From the NCBI GenBank assembly GCA_033977485.1, contig CM066988.1:77782669-77846668 (forward strand): a stretch of DNA of 64,000 nucleotides, in the 5' to 3' direction. Positions 60,674 to 64,000 of this stretch are shown here, piece after piece; within the stretch, counting starts at the first letter, position 1, and each line of letters begins with the position of its first letter. Both the position numbers and the translations under genes were made by a program. The notes below the pieces were generated by a model that saw only the letters and a program-made list of their open reading frames with translations, did no database searches and was not told the origin of the DNA. This DNA comes from Hydrangea macrophylla (Eukaryota; Streptophyta; Magnoliopsida; Cornales; Hydrangeaceae).

Positions 60674-61904
60674 GTGACGACCACAATGAAATGCAGGTGC
60701 CGCCTTCGGGGTCACAAGAGAGTGTGTATTGTGCTATATGCGCCAAAAGAGTGAGAAATTCCGGTGTGAGAAGGACCCGGGGGTGGTGGTTGGAATGACT
60801 TGACTTTTTAGAGATCAATTTGTTGTTGTTTATAATGATTGTTGCATTTGCATATTAAGCATTCCAATAGCATGATTAGTTCCCTCACTAAGCGAAAGCT
60901 TAAACGAAAATATATTTTCTGTTGTGGTTATTGAATAACCATCGCAGGTACCGTCCGAGAGGAGGAGAGGAAATGATCCACGCGACGGGTTTGGGTGTAG
61001 GAGTAGCAAATTGTGTTGATATGTGCATATGTATAGTTGTTTTGAGGTTAAGTTGTAATCCTCAACTCTAAGTGTTGTAAACATCTTGCATTTTGGAAAT
61101 GTTGGGAGTAACTTGTGTTTTGGGAATACTTGTAATAAGTTAAGTTCACATTTAGCTTGGTTGTGCCTAATGGTGTAAAGTGTACTTGCAAATTACAAGT
61201 TATGTATATTGGGGAAGAATTAGGAAGAAACTAGGTAACTTGTGATTGTGAATCTAAGCTTGTCTTCTCTTGTGGTGATGTTTTGCAAGTATTGGGGAAA
61301 TGTGAATTTTGAATGTATCTTAATGATTTTGGAGAGGAATTTGAGTGTTTGATTGTTATTTCACACTTGGATATGTTGAGCAAATGTTTTTAAGCACTTG
61401 GATATGTTTTAGTAATGATCTTTCATGTTCCTACAAAGTTTGATTATGTTTGGTAATGTTTTGGGGCTTGAAAACTGAAGTTTTTAGCAGCAGGGAGCTG
61501 TTCTGCCAAGGCCGGATCGATCCGGCCTTGCTGCGGATCGATCCACCCCTTTTTGGGGACATTCTACTAGAACTTTTGGAAAATGGATCGATCCCTTCTT
61601 TATCGCGGATCGATCCGCCCCTGTTTTTGGAAGCTACTGACTTTTACGGAAACAAGCATAACTCTCTCTACAAAACTCGAATTTGTGCGCCGTTTTTTGC
61701 GTTGGAACCGGGACTCAAAGACCTATCTTTTGGTGTAAATTTTGATATACTTATTTAATGATAATGTTACCCTTGGGGCGGTTTTGTGTCAGCGAAGCTG
61801 ATTTATACGGTCTAAATCATGATTTTCATAATAGATTAAGGGTGTTTTGGCTTGTGGGCTTTGTTACACGTGTTCTAATCTGTCCAAGGCAGGTTGGGTG
61901 TGAC
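60674..61904 (+). repeat. 5' LTR of the Tekay-like element, second piece
   Basis: Begins with GTGAC, the right target copy, and ends GGGTGTGACA. It has a GGATCGATCC cluster at 61512-61620, followed by a CATAACT module at 61653-61740. Short ORFs are not credible. Confidence 0.82.
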
Positions 61905-61910
61905 AATATT

Positions 61911-61923
61911 TGGTATCAAAGCA
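61911..61923 (+). other. Primer binding site of the Tekay-like element
   Basis: TGGTATCAAAGCA, tRNA-iMet type with one change, six bases after the LTR end. Confidence 0.85.
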
Positions 61924-62100
61924 ATAGGTTAGAGCCTTTGGGAATGAGTGACGATTACGACGCGTAATAAACATAAATGATTAATGAATGTATAAATCAT
62001 ACATACACGTTTACTTAGCATGTTGAATGATATTGAGCATGCTTTGAAAAGTACAAACATAATGTGTGTGTGAAAATGTATTGTAAATGCCAGAGAGAAA

Positions 62101-64000
62101 ATGTCTGGTTCAACACCGCCTACGCAAATGGAGAGAATGGAAAGGGTTGTAACTGGTTTGGTGCAAGTAGTTGAAACTCATGCAATAGAGGGAAGACGTG
62201 AATAGCCGAATCCTAATCCGAGGGAGGAGGTGACCCCTATTTCACAATTTTACAAGCAGAAATCGACACTATTCAGGGGATAGACTGATCCAATGAGAAC
62301 CAATTTCTGGTTGTCCGATATGGAGAGGATATTCAGGGTTCTTCCATGTTCTGAGGTTCAATAGGTTTTATTTGCTGTCGATACTTTAAAAGAAGAAGCA
62401 CAGTACTGGTGGCGTACAAAGTTAGGATAGGAAAGGCTGAATACTTGGAGGGAGTTTGTGGTACTCTTCAAGAAGCAGTATTTTCCAAAATCGTTCGAAG
62501 ATTCGAAGGCTCAAGAGTTTATGGAACTAAAATAAGGAGGAATGACAGTTTGGGAGTATTCCGCCAAATTCACAAGTTTGGCACGATTTGCTGAAAATGT
62601 AGTACCGAATGAAGGGGATCGAACTAGAAAGTTTGTGATGGGGTTAAGGGATGAAATTCAACGCCAGGTATCTATACAGCAGTTGGATAAAGTTACGGAG
62701 GCATTGGATGTGGCTTCAATCGCTGAAAGAGATATGGGGTATCAACAAAGTTCGCAAGCACCAATAACTCAACAATACAAAAGACCGAGTTCAAGTCAAT
62801 ATAGCAGTCAAGGGAGTTCAAAACGACAAAGTTTTGGGGGTTCTTCGGGTGGTGGAGGTAACAAGCCACGATGTAACGCATGTGGAAAGTTTCATTGGGG
62901 TGTATACAATCTACCAACAACGGTCTGTAATAATTGCCGACAAATGGGTCATGTGGCAGAGAATTGCCCAGGGGTGAGGCAAAATACTTATGCTCCGATG
63001 AGGCGTATCAATGATAGTGGGATGGTTTGTAACAATTGTGGGGAACTTGGACACCGAATGCGTAATTGTCCTAAGCCGAGGCAAGGAGGTTTTAGTGCAA
63101 CCGCAAGCAGTGCACCAACACCGCGACCACCTCAACAACAACCACCTCAAGGACATTATTTCCAACTTAATCTAGGGGAGACCACTATTGCTAACACGGT
63201 CGTGTCAGGAAAAGTTCTTATCTGTTCAACACTTGCTAATGTGTTAATGGATTCTGGTTCTACACACTCGTTTGTATCACACCAATTCGCTAGGAATATG
63301 ATTGTACCCTTAGAACTTCTAGAATATGATCTATCTGTTGATGTTCTACTGGGAAGATCATTGGTGAGTTCGGGAGTTTATAGAAACTGTGAAATTAAAA
63401 TCAATGATGAAGTGTTAACTGTAAATTTAGTACCATTAGTAATTCAACATTTTGATGTCATATTGGGGATGTATTGGTTATCAATAAATCACGCGGTCAT
63501 TGACTATGAGAATAAAAGGGTAGAATTTCAAGCACCAACTCGTAGAGTCTTTTCTTTCCAAGGGGTGGGTGTTGTGTTACCACCATATCTCGTATCCGCC
63601 ATCAAGCCATGTCATTTATTAAAAAATGGGTGTAAAGGTTTTCTTTATGGTATATTGGATACTAGAAGTACAAAACTAAAGTTGGAAGATATACCCGTAG
63701 TTAGAGAATTTCATGATGTATTTCCAGAAGATTTGCCGAGTGTGTTAATTGAAAGGGAGGTTGAATTTGGTATAGATGTAATATCGGGAACACAACCCAT
63801 TTCGCGGGCACCATATAGAATGACTCCGATAGAGTTGAAAGAGTTGAAGACTCAATTACAGGAGTTGTTGGATAAGGGGTTCATTCGGCCAAGTGTGTCA
63901 CCCTGGGGTGCACTGGTTCTTTTTATGAAAAAGAAAGTTGGGACGATGCGGATGTGTATAGATTATCGTGAGATCAATAAAGTAACTATAAAAAATAAGT
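62101..64000 (+). pseudogene. Tekay-like gag-pol, runs off the window
   Basis: The frame starts at ATG 62101 (MSGSTPPTQMERMERVV). Gag includes MRTNFWLSDMERIFRVL and YWWRTKLG. Zinc-knuckle motifs are [13 protein letters not shown] (worn), [14 protein letters not shown] and [14 protein letters not shown]. Protease has [13 protein letters not shown] near 63245, then [16 protein letters not shown]. Reverse transcriptase begins with [20 protein letters not shown] and [12 protein letters not shown] at the edge. Stops occur at 62203, 62281, 62362, 62428 (all TAG) and 62533 (TAA). From 62536 to the edge the frame is fully open. Confidence 0.9.

Larger units (their letters stand above)
49672..64000 (+). 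mobile_element. Tekay-like Ty3/gypsy element, continues past window
   Basis: Its 5' LTR is in two pieces (49672-50797 and 60674-61904) split by the element at 50798-60673. After it come a tRNA-iMet primer site and a gag-pol frame reaching the window edge. LTR start TGTAACACCCG and end GGGTGTGACA, gag with zinc knuckles and an early reverse transcriptase sequence fit a Tekay/Del-like chromovirus, but the chromodomain is not in view. Confidence 0.85.

Overview
The window is plant nuclear DNA, very probably from a eudicot. Nearly all of it is transposable elements: plant Ty1/copia and Ty3/gypsy LTR retrotransposons with plant-type primer sites (tRNA-iMet and tRNA-Asp), a CACTA transposon, MITEs, a foldback element, and two captured fragments of plant genes (WAT1/EamA transporter and PHOX-type TPR protein). 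I see no rRNA, tRNA, CRISPR or bacterial-type operon. The species cannot be named from the sequence.

Layout, left to right. 1-7607: an almost complete Ty1/copia element on the + strand, its 5' LTR cut by the window edge. 7608-14872: a decayed element with an acidic ORF, a MITE, a zinc-knuckle-rich gag-like region, and a 3.2 kb Gypsy-type LTR full of tandem repeats. 14873-21440: the only gene-like island, with a PIF/Harbinger Myb-like remnant, an unclassified repeat with a G17 run, a Mutator-type MITE, one small single-exon ORF (17493-17903) that may be a host gene, and a 2.3 kb foldback element. About 21445-31489: a Ty3/gypsy element on the - strand, broken by a solo LTR and a truncated copia copy.

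From 31490 on, a nested stack fills the window. An Athila-type Gypsy element (- strand, 31490-48164) carries a 4.2 kb CACTA element in gag. Its 5' side is cut by another LTR element (48165-49671). That one is cut by a Tekay-like Gypsy element (+ strand, 49672 to past the end). The 5' LTR of the Tekay-like element is split by a 9.9 kb non-autonomous Athila relative (50798-60673). That relative encodes an unrecognised 570-codon ORF, itself split by a solo LTR (55289-57999). Target-site duplications support most of these steps.

The main unexplained signal is a recurring design rather than a gene. LTRs or leaders of several families (copia, Athila, Tekay-like and others) carry irregular clusters of short near-perfect palindromes, mostly centred on TCGA, with a family-specific flavour: GATCGATC, CAATCGATTG, CAGTCGACTG, GGATCGATCC. 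In three families a similar module containing CATAACT follows or lies next to the cluster. Other notable points: nonsense codons explained by cytosine deamination, a CACTA element carrying two host gene fragments, and a higher-order repeat inside a solo LTR.
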